NCBI GenBank assembly: GCA_028386065.3
Contig: JAKUCV010000976.1
Location: 282,273-346,272 of the forward strand
Direction of reading: 5' to 3'
DNA from: Turnera subulata
Taxonomy: Eukaryota > Streptophyta > Magnoliopsida > Malpighiales > Passifloraceae
Length of the DNA: 64,000 nt
Shown: positions 24,601 to 36,300 of the stretch, one piece after another
Position numbering within the stretch: position 1 is the stretch's first letter
How the letters are laid out: each line of letters opens with the position of its first letter
Made by a program: the position numbers and the translations under genes
The notes under the pieces: model-generated
Database searches by the model: none
The model's input: only the letters and a program-made list of their open reading frames with translations
Told to the model about the DNA's origin: nothing

Positions 24601-25260
24601 CAAGCTCAAGAAGGAGCTGATTTCGGCACCCATCATTCAACTCCCTGATTATTCACTTCCGTTCGAGATAATGTGTGATGCAAGCGACTATGCTGTAGGC
24701 GCAGTCTTAAGACAACGCCGAGATGGGAAGTTGCACGCCATTTACTATGCAAGAAAGACTCTAGATGATGCTCAAGTTAATTATGCAACTACGGAGAAGG
24801 AGTTATTAGCTGTTGTATTCACAGTTGACAAGTTCAGGAGTTACCTTTTGGGTTCCATGGTGATTGTTCACGCGGACCACGCTGCATTGAAGTACTTGCT
24901 CCAGAAGAAAGATGCGAAACCACGACTTCTTCGATGGATTCTTATGTTGCAAGAATTCGACCTAGAGATCAAGGACAAGAAAGGGACGGAGAATTTAGTT
25001 GCTGATCATTTATTAAGATTGCAATTGGAGAAAAACGAGAAGCAAGAAAAGGAGAAGCCGATCAATGACGCACTGCCGGACGATTACCTCGCCATGGTCA
25101 ATGCGATTTCCACAAAGAAACCTCCTTGGTTTGCCGAGTTCGTTGATTATCTATATCGCATGGGATACATTCTGAAGGATGAGAGAAATTATGATCATGT
25201 CCACAATCAAGACGATTTTCATGGAAGGCGATTCACCGAAAAGCTTCATGATCCACCATA
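21674..25260 (+). pseudogene. Athila gag-pol: gag, protease, reverse transcriptase, RNase H; no integrase
   Basis: Gag (21674-22354) has the retrotransposon gag helical domain (around KKWLKSG and KAFLTKYYP) but is cut at a TGA (22355). The frame that follows starts late in gag, so a deletion has removed the zinc-knuckle region. Protease (about 22860-23220) has the active-site motif as LCDLGAS. Reverse transcriptase starts near 23750. It suffers an 8-bp tandem duplication (GGTACCAT, about 23840-23855) that shifts the frame, a TGA at 24057-24059, and Gly in place of the first catalytic Asp of the (Y/F)xDD box (FMGDFSVYG, near 24235). RNase H (about 24660-25020) keeps CDASD, a Glu and a later Asp. 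Integrase is absent: the frame runs from the RNase H tail straight to the terminal segment at 25200-25260. The ATG at 21674 is preferred over upstream TTG codons. Confidence 0.88.
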
Positions 25261-25261
25261 A

Positions 25262-26390
25262 CCGCCCATCCATCCAGTCCAGCTAAGACGATAGTAAAGA
25301 AGCGTTGTGTGGGAGGCAACCCACAATTTAAGGCAGTTTTAGTGTTTTGAGTCTTTTATTTTTATTAATTTTGTTTTTGTTTTTGAGTCTATGCAAATTG
25401 CAAGAAGGAATTTTTCGAGGAGAGATCAACCACATTGGAAGGGTCAAGACGAATTCTTCATCAAATTAAACAGAGAAGCTTTTCTTAAGCTCAAACTTTT
25501 ACTCTTCTGCATAATTTGTGTGATGATTTGCTTGAGTGCTTTGTTGGATTTTATTTGTTTTGATGCATTCATACATTTAGCACTTATCCTTTGGTTCCGA
25601 TGGCAAGCTCATAACAAACTAGGCTAAATTAGAGGAGACAATTTTTAGGATTTTCTTTATTTTTCTAGCACCATAGGATTTTTCATCTTTTCATAATTCA
25701 TTAAAAAGATAATAATAAAAAATAGAAAATCACAAAAAATCAGAAAAACATTTCAGAAAAAACACAAAAAAACGATAAATAAAAAAAAATGGGTTTAGGA
25801 CATACCGATCAGTGCACCGTGGTGCACAAGGAGGACAATTAGCGCGCCCACGGGCTAGCCAACACGCACCAACCCGCGCACCAATGCGCAGGCCAGCGCG
25901 CGCCAACCAGCCCGCTGACGCATCTACAGGCGCACTAAGGCGCACCCGAGACAGCCCACAGGCGCACCAATCGGCACACCAGCAGGCGCACCCGCTAGTG
26001 TGCGCAACCAGCGCACCCGAGGAGGCCCAGGCACACCAATTGGCACGTCAGGCGTGCCAATAGCATGCCAAAGCGCGCCCAGCAGCACCAATTGCGCACA
26101 CCGACCCGAGAGCAAGGAGGCCAAGCAACCGACTTGGATTTTTGGACCAGCACCCCTTTGCAATTTTTTTTTAGTTAGTCCTACACCCACCAAAAATATA
26201 TATAGGTTAGTATTCCTTTAGTTTTTAGGATTAGGATTTAGTTCTTATTTTATTTTTAGGGATTTTTCTAATCCTTGGAGAAATAGGATTCCTAGAACAC
26301 ACCCACTTTGAATACTAGTTTGAGGAGGATTCCTAGCACCCATAGGACTAGGAGTGGCACCAACACCCCTTTTTCCACCGCCTCTAGAGC
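25262..26390 (+). other. spacer between pol and envelope-like ORF, with a GC-rich repeat island
   Basis: The first 60 bases keep the conserved GGGAGGCAACCCAC stretch (about 25309-25322) seen at the pol end of Athila-like elements. A/T-rich sequence follows to about 25800. From 25840 to 26130 there is an abrupt GC-rich island of degenerate repeats built on GCGCACC and GGCGCACCA. ORFs on both strands in it are repeat by-products. No gene is seen. Confidence 0.7.
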
Positions 26391-26548
26391 CTATAAATAC
26401 ACACCCATACCCCCATATTTTTCCACACAAAAACATTCAAGCTCTAGACATCCATACACCCTAGCGCCGATTTCACTTCCCTAGCACCCTTTAGGTTTTT
26501 TCTTTGATTTCTTTTCGTCTCCCTCTCTTTCTTTAGCCCTAGTTCAAG
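26391..26548 (+). promoter_or_regulatory. candidate internal promoter or splice acceptor for the envelope-like ORF
   Basis: CCTATAAATACAC (26391-26403) is a good plant TATA box about 155 bp before the ATG, followed by a C/A-rich leader. A pyrimidine-rich run ending TTTCTTTAG (26527-26535) just before the ATG could instead be a splice acceptor for a subgenomic mRNA. Either would allow expression of the second ORF; neither is proven. Confidence 0.45.
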
Positions 26549-27748
26549 ATGACTTTTCCCACAAACAACCCTTTCCGACCCAACTTCACCATCACCGACC
26601 ATACCCCGCGCTTTATGCCTATGCCTAAGTTTACCGAGTACAATCCGGGATGGATTTCTGAAGAGAATTGCGCTAGGTTTGACAAGCTGATTAGGAGACC
26701 TCTAATTCCTACGAGGTACATTGATTTTGAGGTGGTTGAATCTTACAATCTTGAGGAGCCGATTGGTGAGTACCTTGCCAACATAGGACTAGTCGATTTT
26801 TCCAAGATTAAGGAGCCGTCATACGAGGAGCTTACTTATGAGTTTCTTGCCACTTTTGGGTATGACGTGGATCTCAAGGACATTCATGATCCCGGCTATG
26901 TCAAGTTTCGGCTTGCAAGGAAAGATTATGAGATGAGCTTAATTGATTTCAACAAGATTTTTGGTTTTGATGCCGAAGGATGGCGAGTTCCTAGCTGTGG
27001 CTTTAACGCAAGTGTCATGTGGAATACACTTTGCTGTACTTCATATGCGCGCTTCAAGGGCTTGGCTAATGACTTGTGCATTAAGGACAATGCACAAAGG
27101 TATTTACATAGAGTTTTGGCACACTCTTTCTTTGGAAGAACCAAAGATGCACACAAGGTGCAATGTGATGAGCTTTTTGTACTCTTTTGCATGGTACACG
27201 GGTACAAACTCAATGGAGGACTTTGGTTGCTGCAAAATTTTGCTCATATTTGCAAAGGAGAAGGTGAGATAGCATATGGAGGGCTGATCACTCATATCGC
27301 AAAATTCTTAGGAATTAACCTAGATCCCTACACTTTAACCCCTTCTAACCCCGCACTTGAGACTGTGCATAAGCATATTGCCGCAGCAATGGCCCTAGAA
27401 CTCCATGAACCCATTAATCCATATCCTTTTAGTTATGAAGAAGAGGTTGATAAGGAATGCTTTTGTGTTAGCACACAACTGATCCACCATAAGCCACCAT
27501 CGTCTACATCATCAGTGGAGTCCGATTCGTCCAACATCTTCGACTTTCTCATGGGATGGGAAGCTCAAGTCGATGGCATAGCCAATCTCAACAAGACCAC
27601 CGACGAATTACTCTCTCAATTGGATAAGTTGGCTGACACTGTTGATAAGTAAGGGAGAGTCATGTGCAGTAAATTGGATGAACAAGAGAAGACCATTGCG
27701 CAACTTAGGAAGAAGCTAGAGAACATAGAGAACAAACTTGCCGAGTAG
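26549..27748 (+). pseudogene. Athila envelope-like / ATHILA ORF1-type protein, one in-frame stop
   Basis: The ORF is open from ATG 26549 for 367 codons, reaches TAA at 27650-27652, and then stays open in the same frame to TAG at 27746-27748. Without that stop it would be 399 residues. The N-terminal half resembles the ATHILA ORF1 family, with features such as RPLIPTRYIDFE (residues about 50-61) and a block around residues 125-140 (FRLARKDYEMSLIDFNKIFG). A Ser-rich linker (about 315-330) and two coiled-coil helices follow; the second one lies after the stop. I see no signal peptide; a role as an envelope is hypothetical. It is far better preserved than gag-pol next to it. It could still make the 367-residue form. 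Confidence 0.7.
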
Positions 27749-29600
27749 TTTCATGCATCATCATTCTATGTGTTGTGTTTTTATTGCTTTATGTCTTTAC
27801 TCTTATAGGATGCAGTAAACGCTAGTCATCCTCGTGGCAATTTAAATTTCATGTCAATTGTGTTTAATTTTGGTGTCTTGAACACCCCGTGGCAATGCAA
27901 TTTCGATTTCTCTATCTCTCTTATGGTTGATTCTTACTTTCTCTCTTACTTGGATTATCTTTTGTTATGTGCTACACGTGCTTCAATCTAAGTTTGAGGA
28001 GAGTGCCTCTCCTATGTGCCTATCTTTTTACCCTTTGTTTCTTTTCTTTCTTGACAATGAGGATATTGTCCGATTTAAGTTTGAGGAGGGGGAACAAATT
28101 TGTTTGCAATTTGTTTGTGTTTGTTTGTTTTTGTGTCAATTAAAGAGCATATTTTTGACTTTAATATATTGAGTATGCATATTTTTTATTCTAGATTACT
28201 TAGTAAAAAGCCATTACTTTTTCAAAATTGTTTTTCAAAAAAAAAAAAAAGAAAAAAAATGTTTTCAACTTGTTTTCAAACCCACCATTCTATGATCAAG
28301 ATGATTTTTGTTGATGGATAACCAAGAGAGTTACTTTGAGTTTTTGAAATCTTTTTCTTTTAGATGCAAGAAGTTTGATTTTTGATTGATCTTGTGTTCA
28401 TGCCTAGTTATGATGAATTCATGCAAGTTCTAGCATTCTTTGCCTATCATTTTTTGACATCCTATGCATTATTTTTCAAAATTTTGACGTCACATATATG
28501 TCCTAGAACAAGTTTTCAGAACTTTTCAAAGCGAATTTTTCTCATAGATGCTCAATAAAAGAGATGATTTAGGCATTCTTTGTTTAAACCAACAAGCCAA
28601 TAAAAAGCCTACCCTTTATCATTATCCCCTTGTTTAACCCCTTTGAGCCTAAATCATGGTAGCTAATTTTTCTTTCTTTACCCACATTTACCCACCTTTA
28701 ACCCTTTGAAGCCTTATAGCTACCATTCTTTTCTTTCATTATCCATACCCTAACTTTTTTTCAAAGTTCCTTAAGAGATTTTTGTTCTATATTTTTATTA
28801 AGATTCTTTCTATGATAAGTGCAATTGTACTGTATCTTTTCACATCCAAGAAGATCTATGCATTGAAGATGTTTGCACTTTCAATTGTTTCAAGTATGTT
28901 ATGGAATGTCAAGCGCAGGAAAAAAAAAGAGAAAAAGGAGAAAAAAAAATCGACAAAGTCGATTCAAAAGAAAAGAAAAAAAATTCAGAAAAATCCAAAA
29001 AAGATGGAAATTGCGGAATGATGGTTCCTGAAACAAGTTGAATTTCTTTTGATGATCACATGATGGATGTTATTTCAAGACTTGCACTTTGAGAATTCTT
29101 TTCAATCTCTTGATAATGCATATTGCAATCTTTTCTTAAGCGAATTTTTGAACTTTGATATCCCTACACACCTTTTCGTTGATCAACCTTTACCCAAGAC
29201 CTCATCACAACCCTTTGTAAAGTCCTATTGATATTTTTGAGAGTGTTTATTCATAATAGTGGAGTTAAGTTCTGGAATTTGCCTATGGGACTAGTTTTTC
29301 AAATTTTCATGACGTCAATTCATTCTTGCATGCATATGGGAAATCAATTTTTGCTAAGTGATTTGTGTGAAAGCTTGTGCGGGTAAGTCACACCATGGCA
29401 AGAATGTTTTTTCATGAGATTTTCTTTCTTTCTTGGCAATTGATCTTAAATGATTACTCATAAGCTCTTGGTCATTATCTTGGAAGTCTTGATATGGATT
29501 CTTTTTGATTGTGTGATTTGGTGGAGATTTTCAAAATCCTCATTTGGTTTATCTTGTTTTATTTGCTTGAGAACAAGCAAAGTTTAAGTTTGAGGAGATT
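27749..29600 (+). other. 3' untranslated region of Athila with repeated purine-tract motif
   Basis: There is no gene. The motif AAGTTTGAGGAG occurs three times: at 27990, at 28077 (followed by GGGG) and at 29586, the last directly before the right LTR and therefore the working polypurine tract. An A/G-rich run sits near 28918-28990. The rest is A/T-rich. Confidence 0.7.
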
Positions 29601-31409
29601 TGATAACACCTAAATGTTAGTGTTTTTATGATGGTTTTGAATGGCATTTTCTATGTTTTCTTGGTCGATTATGTGTATAATCTCTATATTATTGTGTGTT
29701 TTCATGCATTGTGTCAATTAGTACTTCAATTTTGCTGATTAAGTGTTTTTATCAGGAATTTATCGTTTTTATTGAAGAATGAAAGCTTTTTAGCCAAGTT
29801 TGGAAACCAGGCCCAATTTAGAAAACTTTCTGCAGTGAGCACAACCGACTATTTTGAAGATTTCCGGAGTTCTAGGCAATGAAATTATGTGAGACCAAAT
29901 GGAGACGCAATTCCACTTTCAGATCTTTATGTGGATTAAATTTCATAATTTTTGGACGTGTCTCCAAGGAGCAGTAATTATTTAAATCTAGCCCAGGATG
30001 CAGATTTTTCTGTGCCGACCATGGCCCAGTTTTTTGGCGATATCTTGAGCTACGGAAGTCCAATTGAAGAGTTCTTTTAATGGAAAGAAATCTGAAAAAG
30101 TTATCTAGAACTTTGTAGAAGAGCCCAATGCCCAGTTGGGATGTCTTATAGGAGTTAAGGGGCGTGCAAGGTTCGGGTCAGAAAACAGGAAAAAATCCAA
30201 CTTGGAGTGCAAGTCAAGAATTCAATTTCCATTCAAAGAAGGAGTACCCCACCGACTTCCAGCAGCTAAAGACAGTATAAAAGGACCCCCTAGGTCGACA
30301 TATTCAGGAGGCAGAAGTCAGAGGACGAAGCTCTACCGAATTGGTTAGTTATTAGGTCACACACACTAGTAGGGTTAGAGTTTTCACTCTTTTGGATCCT
30401 CTAGGTGGTGCCGAATTTTTCATCCAATTTCAAAGGTTATTCCCCACAACAATTCAATGTTTTTCCATAAAGATTTGAAGGTTCAGAGTCACAGAATCAC
30501 TAGTCCAATTGCAGCAGAAATCGACATCAGAGAGGAGCAAGTCTTCGGCCAACCGACTCTTCTTCCTTCCCTTATCTCGATTTTCTTTCTGTTTAATTGT
30601 TTACTTGATGAATTCTTGGGAGATTTTAATGATTTGCAATTTTATTGTGATGAACTAATTCTCTAATCTAAGATTAGAGAAGTAGCCAATTATTTCTATG
30701 ATTTTACTATCTATGGATTGATGTTTATTTAATTGATTGTGTTGATTGTTCAATCTATGTGTGCCGAATTTATTATCTACTCTGGATTGATTCTTATTGA
30801 TTGCAACATGCGAGAGCTGCGTGATTTATATGATGATACCTAGAAGAACATAGATTGATTGATGCTAAATTATGCGAGAGTTGATAGTTTCTTAGAGTTT
30901 GATTGAATGTTTTGTGCTTAATGAGTTTAGTATTGATGCTTGGCTATGCGAGAGCTAGGTAGTAATCTTTGCTGAATATTTGATTCAACATGCGAGAGCT
31001 GAGGATTAAGACATTAGAAACAATTGCCCACAATCACACATCAACATAGATATCGACATCCATGCGTAATAAACCTAGATAGTAATTGTGTGAACCCCGA
31101 TTTCCTAGATTGCTTTAGATATTGATAGAACTTCACTTTAGTTTAAGTCTGCGATTTTATCTTTTTTATTATTTGATTTCGACATCACTCTTTTATTTGA
31201 TTTGCCTAGATAATCATAAGTTGTGACATTAGGTAGTACTTATTTCCCTTGTTCCGTGGATGACCTTGATTAGACTACAACACTACATAGTACACTATGC
31301 ACTTGCAGTTAACAATCGTTGCGTTTATTCGTGAGTTATTTGTGTGTCGTGTTGTGAATTGATCAAGAATTATAAATTTGTAAAAGTTACGCGTGAATAA
31401 AACGCATCA
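29601..31409 (+). repeat. right LTR of Athila
   Basis: It runs from TGATAACACC to AACGCATCA (1809 bp). It matches the left LTR closely from the ATTATTGTGTG stretch onward, with scattered substitutions and a deletion of roughly 25-30 bp near 30541. TATA box AGTATAAAAGG at about 30275. The 11-mer ATGCGAGAGCT is present, with one copy changed to ...GAGTTG. Directly after it come AGTCG and the rest of element B's LTR. Confidence 0.85.
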
Positions 31410-32937
31410 AGTCGCCACCCAAATTTTATTAAGGGACAAAAACTTGGGAAAAACCCTTCATGTGACTCCATTTAGACAACTGGATAACGAACCAAAGATG
31501 CTGGACCCGGGATTCGTCATGGATGGGAAGGTGTTAGGCACCCATCCATGTTGGGGCGAAACTTTGTGCAATTAGAGGATTTTGTATGCCTTGTGCAAGT
31601 GTGCAAGTGTGAGCACCAAAACACATAATAACTGAATATTAAAAAGAAAGGGGAGAATAAGAAGATTAAGCTTGAGTTTCCACCACTAGAAACCACCTAC
31701 GTACCCCGGCGACCGGGTTCAAAGCCCACGTAGTTCTTGACATGGCATCACAACATTCACATCATCATCAACATCAACATCTCAACAATAATTGGTCAGA
31801 CAAAAGGGATTAGGATTACCTCTTGTAGCCCTCCTCTTGCTCCTTGGTTTGGGTTGTGCCTCCCACACAATTTCCTCCCACTCCTTAACTCAATCTTGGA
31901 GTTCTTCTTGATTTTCCCCTTTGCTGCTTTCAATGGATGATGCTACCCACGAAATTCTACCAGAGTTTTGCCTATGGAACTATTTCTTAAGCTTGGAGGG
32001 ATAGAGTTTCTCCAAGCTTCAAAGCTTTATGAAGAGTGTTTTTGTAATAGAATGTGTCTTTTGAAATGTGAGAGGGGGGGTCCTATTTATAGTGTTTTGG
32101 GTAGCCTAGGAGCGTGGACCAACTTAATGATCAAGGTAATGGCCAAAAATCTAGGCCAAAATCGAGTAGAATCAGATTACGGGCGAAAATCGGGGAGAAA
32201 ACGCATTTCTGGGTGTGCATGACCGCCATGGCCGGCGTCATCCTAGGGTTGACAGCCAGGCCGAGCGGTCATGGGTGGAAGACCGCCCAGGCCCGGCAGT
32301 CATCCCGAGATGACCGGCCGCGCCTATGCGTCTCACCCGTTCTTTCCTTTTTCGGTCCCGATTCTCCCCTAATTCCTCCCTGATTGATCCTACCGCGTAA
32401 TTAACCCCTAGACTGCCCAGAATCCTCTGCTTTCTTGATTACTACTCCTCTCAATCATCTCCTAATTCATTAATTACACATTGATTCCTCAATTTAAGCC
32501 AAAATCATACCAAAAACATTCTTGCTATTAAGGAATGATTTAACTCTGATTTTCCACGAAAATCAGAGCTAAATTTGTCTGCAAGCAAGGTGTTAATGGG
32601 CTGTGCAACTGTGAAAAAAAGTCCATACCTTATTAAATTGGACCCTTACATTTATCTTCAACCCAAGAATAAATATAATTGGGTTTAATAAATAAATAAG
32701 CCAAAATTTAATGAGATAAAATACATTTTAGCAATTTAGTCCTTAACATATCCTATGATTATATCGTCTCATTAATCCTAGGCATGTAAAAGTCTTAATT
32801 ACTATAACGTATAAATTCTACTAAAATTAAACCCCATCCATACTTCAACCCAAGACTAACTCATCAATCTTATGATTCAAACATGTCTGGAGTCTAATCT
32901 CAATATGATTTTCATGGGTCAGATTTGGGTGTTCACA
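31410..32937 (-). repeat. first LTR of element B, main part
   Basis: It continues the LTR begun at 18462 and ends GGGTGTTCACA (32937); total without Athila about 1.61 kb. On the - strand it has a TATA box (CACTATAAATAGGA, 32081-32094) and, upstream of it, the GACCGCC/GGCGGTCAT cluster (32219-32330). It is the downstream (3') LTR relative to the first interior. Confidence 0.8.
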
Positions 32938-33220
32938 GAAGCCCCTCGTTGGTGAGTCTTTAAAACTTAAAGACGAAGCTATGCAAGGAAGGAACAACCA
33001 AATTTGGATAACGAATGTGAGTGTTGTGGACCAATGGTTGGAGCATCACATGCTCCATCTCGAGAATCATCTCTTCCCGAGGTTTGTGATTGACTCATCT
33101 CATCTCTTGGGATTTTCCTGGTCCCAAGAGCTATCGGGAATCATCTCATCCCGGGGTTTCTTTTGGGATTTTCCTAGTCCCAAAAGTCATTAACAAAGGA
33201 TCATCTCACCTGTACTAACT

Positions 33221-33301
33221 AAGGATATTATCACCCTCCCGTGGGGATTTTGCTATCTAAGGATATTATCACCCTCCCGTAGGGATTTTGCCAACCAAGG
33301 A
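33221..33301. repeat. 38-bp tandem array, left part
   Basis: Two units and a start of a third of AAGGATATTATCACCCTCCC plus GTGGGGATTTTGC(T/C)AAC. The array is split by the element at 33302-41361 and resumes at 41362. From 32938 to 33220 is the end of the first interior of element B, without a gene. Confidence 0.85.
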
Positions 33302-36300
33302 TGTAACGTCCCGAATTTCGTTAATTAATTTTTCCGGAATTTTCGAAATTTTCGGTATTTAATTTCCATTTTTACCCTTGCGGAGTTTCCGGGAGTCTTT
33401 GGTTAAGAATTATTGATATAATTAATTGATTCACTTTGAAAATATTATTTTCATTTTTAGAATCGATCCTTGTTCGGGAACAATTGGAGTTCCGGGGGGA
33501 ACTATGGGGTTTGTCGTAGTTCCACTCAAAACTACGTCGTTTTGAATTAAAGTAAGAAAAAAAATAAATAAATAAAAACCTAACCCTACTATTCACGTGT
33601 TGACCAGGGGAGGAGTTGACCGCGCCTTAGCCCAAAACGACGTCGTTTTGGGTCAAGGCCGGCAATCCTAACCCCTTCTTCTTTTCTTTTCTTTTTCGTT
33701 TCCCTTCTCTTTCTTTTTGGTTCTGCTCTTCCGCCGTCTCACCCCTCTCACCCACAAGCTCTCTCTCTTCTCTCCCTCTTCGTTTTCACTCAACCCGCCA
33801 CCATTAATCATCTCTCTTTCTCTTCTTTTTCTTTTCTTTTTCTTTCCCCATAGTGCACCCGACTTCCTTCGTTCTTCTTTTTCTCTCTTCATGCCGATGG
33901 CCGCCATCACCGTGGTCATCTTCTTCCGTTGATGGGAGTCGCGGTCGATGGGAGGGCTCGGGGTGTATGGCAAGGGCGAACGGCAGGGAACTCAACGGAG
34001 AACTCGAGGATCGCCGCCGCCGCTGCATTCGGGAGTGTTCGTGTGTGCAGAACCCGAGGAACATCACGGTGCCGCCTCCGAGCACTGGTAAGTCGCGCCG
34101 CCCTGCCTTCTCTTTTCCTCTTCCCTATTTTCTTTTCTTTTCTTTGCTCGGGATTGTGTGACTAATCTCGATTTGGGATTGTGGTTTTGTGGCGTCGGGG
34201 CGAGTTTGTGGTTGCGGTTGTTGTTTGTGGTCGGTGGATTTTGGATGTTCTGTTCCGTGACTAATTGGGGGTATTGTTTATGGGCTTGTGGTGGTTGTTG
34301 CCGGCTGTGGCTAGGTCGGTTGTGGATGGCGTTGAGTGTGCATGTGTGGCTATTCTGAGGGCGCGACTGGCTTGCTCGGATGCGGGTGATGTTGGTGCAC
34401 GGATTCTTTGTCCCCGACAGAGGTTTGCTGCAGGCTTGGGTTCAGTGGACAGAACCGGGATGTGAGCATCCTATTTTGGCGGTTATTACCGGTAAGCAAT
34501 CCGGTGTGCTTTGATTGTTTCATGGTTTGTTTGTTTGCTTTGCAAATCTGGCGTGTGGAATTGAAAGTTGGTTGTGTGCTTGTTGTTGGATAGTTGTCGG
34601 GAAAGTGTTTCCTAACCATGGTGGTTTTCCGGCGAGGCTCGGGTACTGTTCCGGCGAGGCTGACCGGAATCCGGCGAGCTCGGGAATTTTCCGGCGAGGC
34701 TCGGGTTGCTGTTTTGGCAAGACAATGTTTTTCGGCATTACGTGGTAATTCTCGGGTTTTGATGCGAATTTCAATTCTTGTACAATCATGTAGTGTAAAT
34801 GCATATAATCAGTGTATTGAAATAAAACGGATCTAGTGGAAACCGGGTGTGGGGAAAAAGTGACGCGTGGCCGGTATATATATCCGACGCACATAATATC
34901 CTTAGGCCGGAAAGGTCGGGCTCGGGAGCTCGATTAGTGTGAGTAAGTGAATGGGCCGGGCCTAGACCCAAGTTATGCCATGTTAAGGATATATGGGCTT
35001 TAGGCCCAAGGACTATTATAGATACGGGCTATAGGCCCAATAAAGAGTAATTAACTTAAAATGGGCTTTAGGCCCAATGACTTTAAATGAAATGGGCTTT
35101 AGGCCCAGTGAACCGTTAATCGAGATAAATAATTGAACTTAAGCAAACTTTGGTCTCGGGCTAAGTTATAGGATTTGTCGAGCTAAGATTGGGCTTAAAG
35201 ACTAAAAGATTTCATGTCGTTATAGTCACGGCATTGACATGCATTCATCATGTTTTTGTGTGAACCTTATGTGTGGTCATTTTGACTCTAATATAGGAAA
35301 TGTTGAGATGGTATGAGCTTCGGCTTCCGGACAATTAATATGGCCAAGGTGAGGACTTATAAACCTTTGTATGCATTACTGCCTACAATGCTCGGTTAAC
35401 TGTCTTGATATATAAAGTGGTATTGATTGTTGGTCTTGAATGTTGTATGCATGCTTGTCTGATGTGCTGATGTTGCTATCTGCGAGTGTACTATGTTGGT
35501 GATATCTCTGATGTAGTGTGCATGATTTGTGAACTGTGTACCAGTGTGATATAATATGCCTATCGTGCATGAGTTGTTTTGTGTGATAAATAACGTGATA
35601 TAGATTTGTGGTTTGTGTGGTGGACCATGGGCTGGGGCCCGGATTTGAGATTAAGATGTTAAATCCACACAACGATGTTGACAGTAACGTATGGTACAAC
35701 TCTTAAAGAATAAATGAGAATAACGAATTGTAATAAAGACTATTGTGGGGCTGTTGACCGGTTGGTTCGAGCGGGAAGTGTTACCCCTCAGGATGGCATG
35801 CGGGTTAGCATGTGGGCCTGTGATGGCCGGTTCTACCTCCCTCTTTCTACCTTCCCCTTTCTACCTCCCTCTTTCTCTTTGTCTCTCTCTCTCTCTCTCT
35901 GGATATGTTTGGGCTTCGTGCCTGGTTTATTTGGGCTTCGTGCCTGGTTTATTTGGGCTTCGTGCCTGGTTTATTTGGGCTTATGCCTGGTTGTCTCATG
36001 AGACGGGACCGAGCTCGACGCACACAGTAGAGGGCCCTAATATAAATATTTAAACTTAACAACAAGATAATAGAATAAGTAATGATAAGTGATGATTTGT
36101 AGTCAAATGATATCTTGCTCTGTGTATTGCGGTTGTTGTTGTTTGATGCCGGTGTACTTGTAGTTGATTTGTTTTGTATATTATTGGTTTATTTGTCTGC
36201 GGTGAGACAGTGGTTGGTCTCACCCCCTCACAGTTTTACACAGGTTAGCTGATCGATGATCAGAAGAGCATATCAGCAGGTGGCGGTGCTTTCCTCTCCT

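Larger units (their letters stand above)
18549..31409 (+). mobile_element. Athila-type Ty3-gypsy element, defective
   Basis: The element is bounded by LTRs ending in TTCA/ATCA, with an AGTC(C/G) target-site duplication. It has an Asp-type primer-binding site (21517), gag-pol (21674-25260), an envelope-like ORF with an ATHILA ORF1-type domain (26549-27748), a long A/T-rich 3' region and a purine tract before the right LTR (29601). Integrase is missing. This layout, with an extra ORF after pol, is the known Athila/Calypso/Cyclops arrangement. The left LTR carries its own insertion (18637-19791). Confidence 0.88.

Noticed and set aside
33853..34165. Overlapping ORFs of 70-103 codons in the LTR GC-rich block (also at 38661-38972)
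   Set aside because: They differ in frame between the two LTRs after single-base changes and are not kept in the third LTR; composition explains them.
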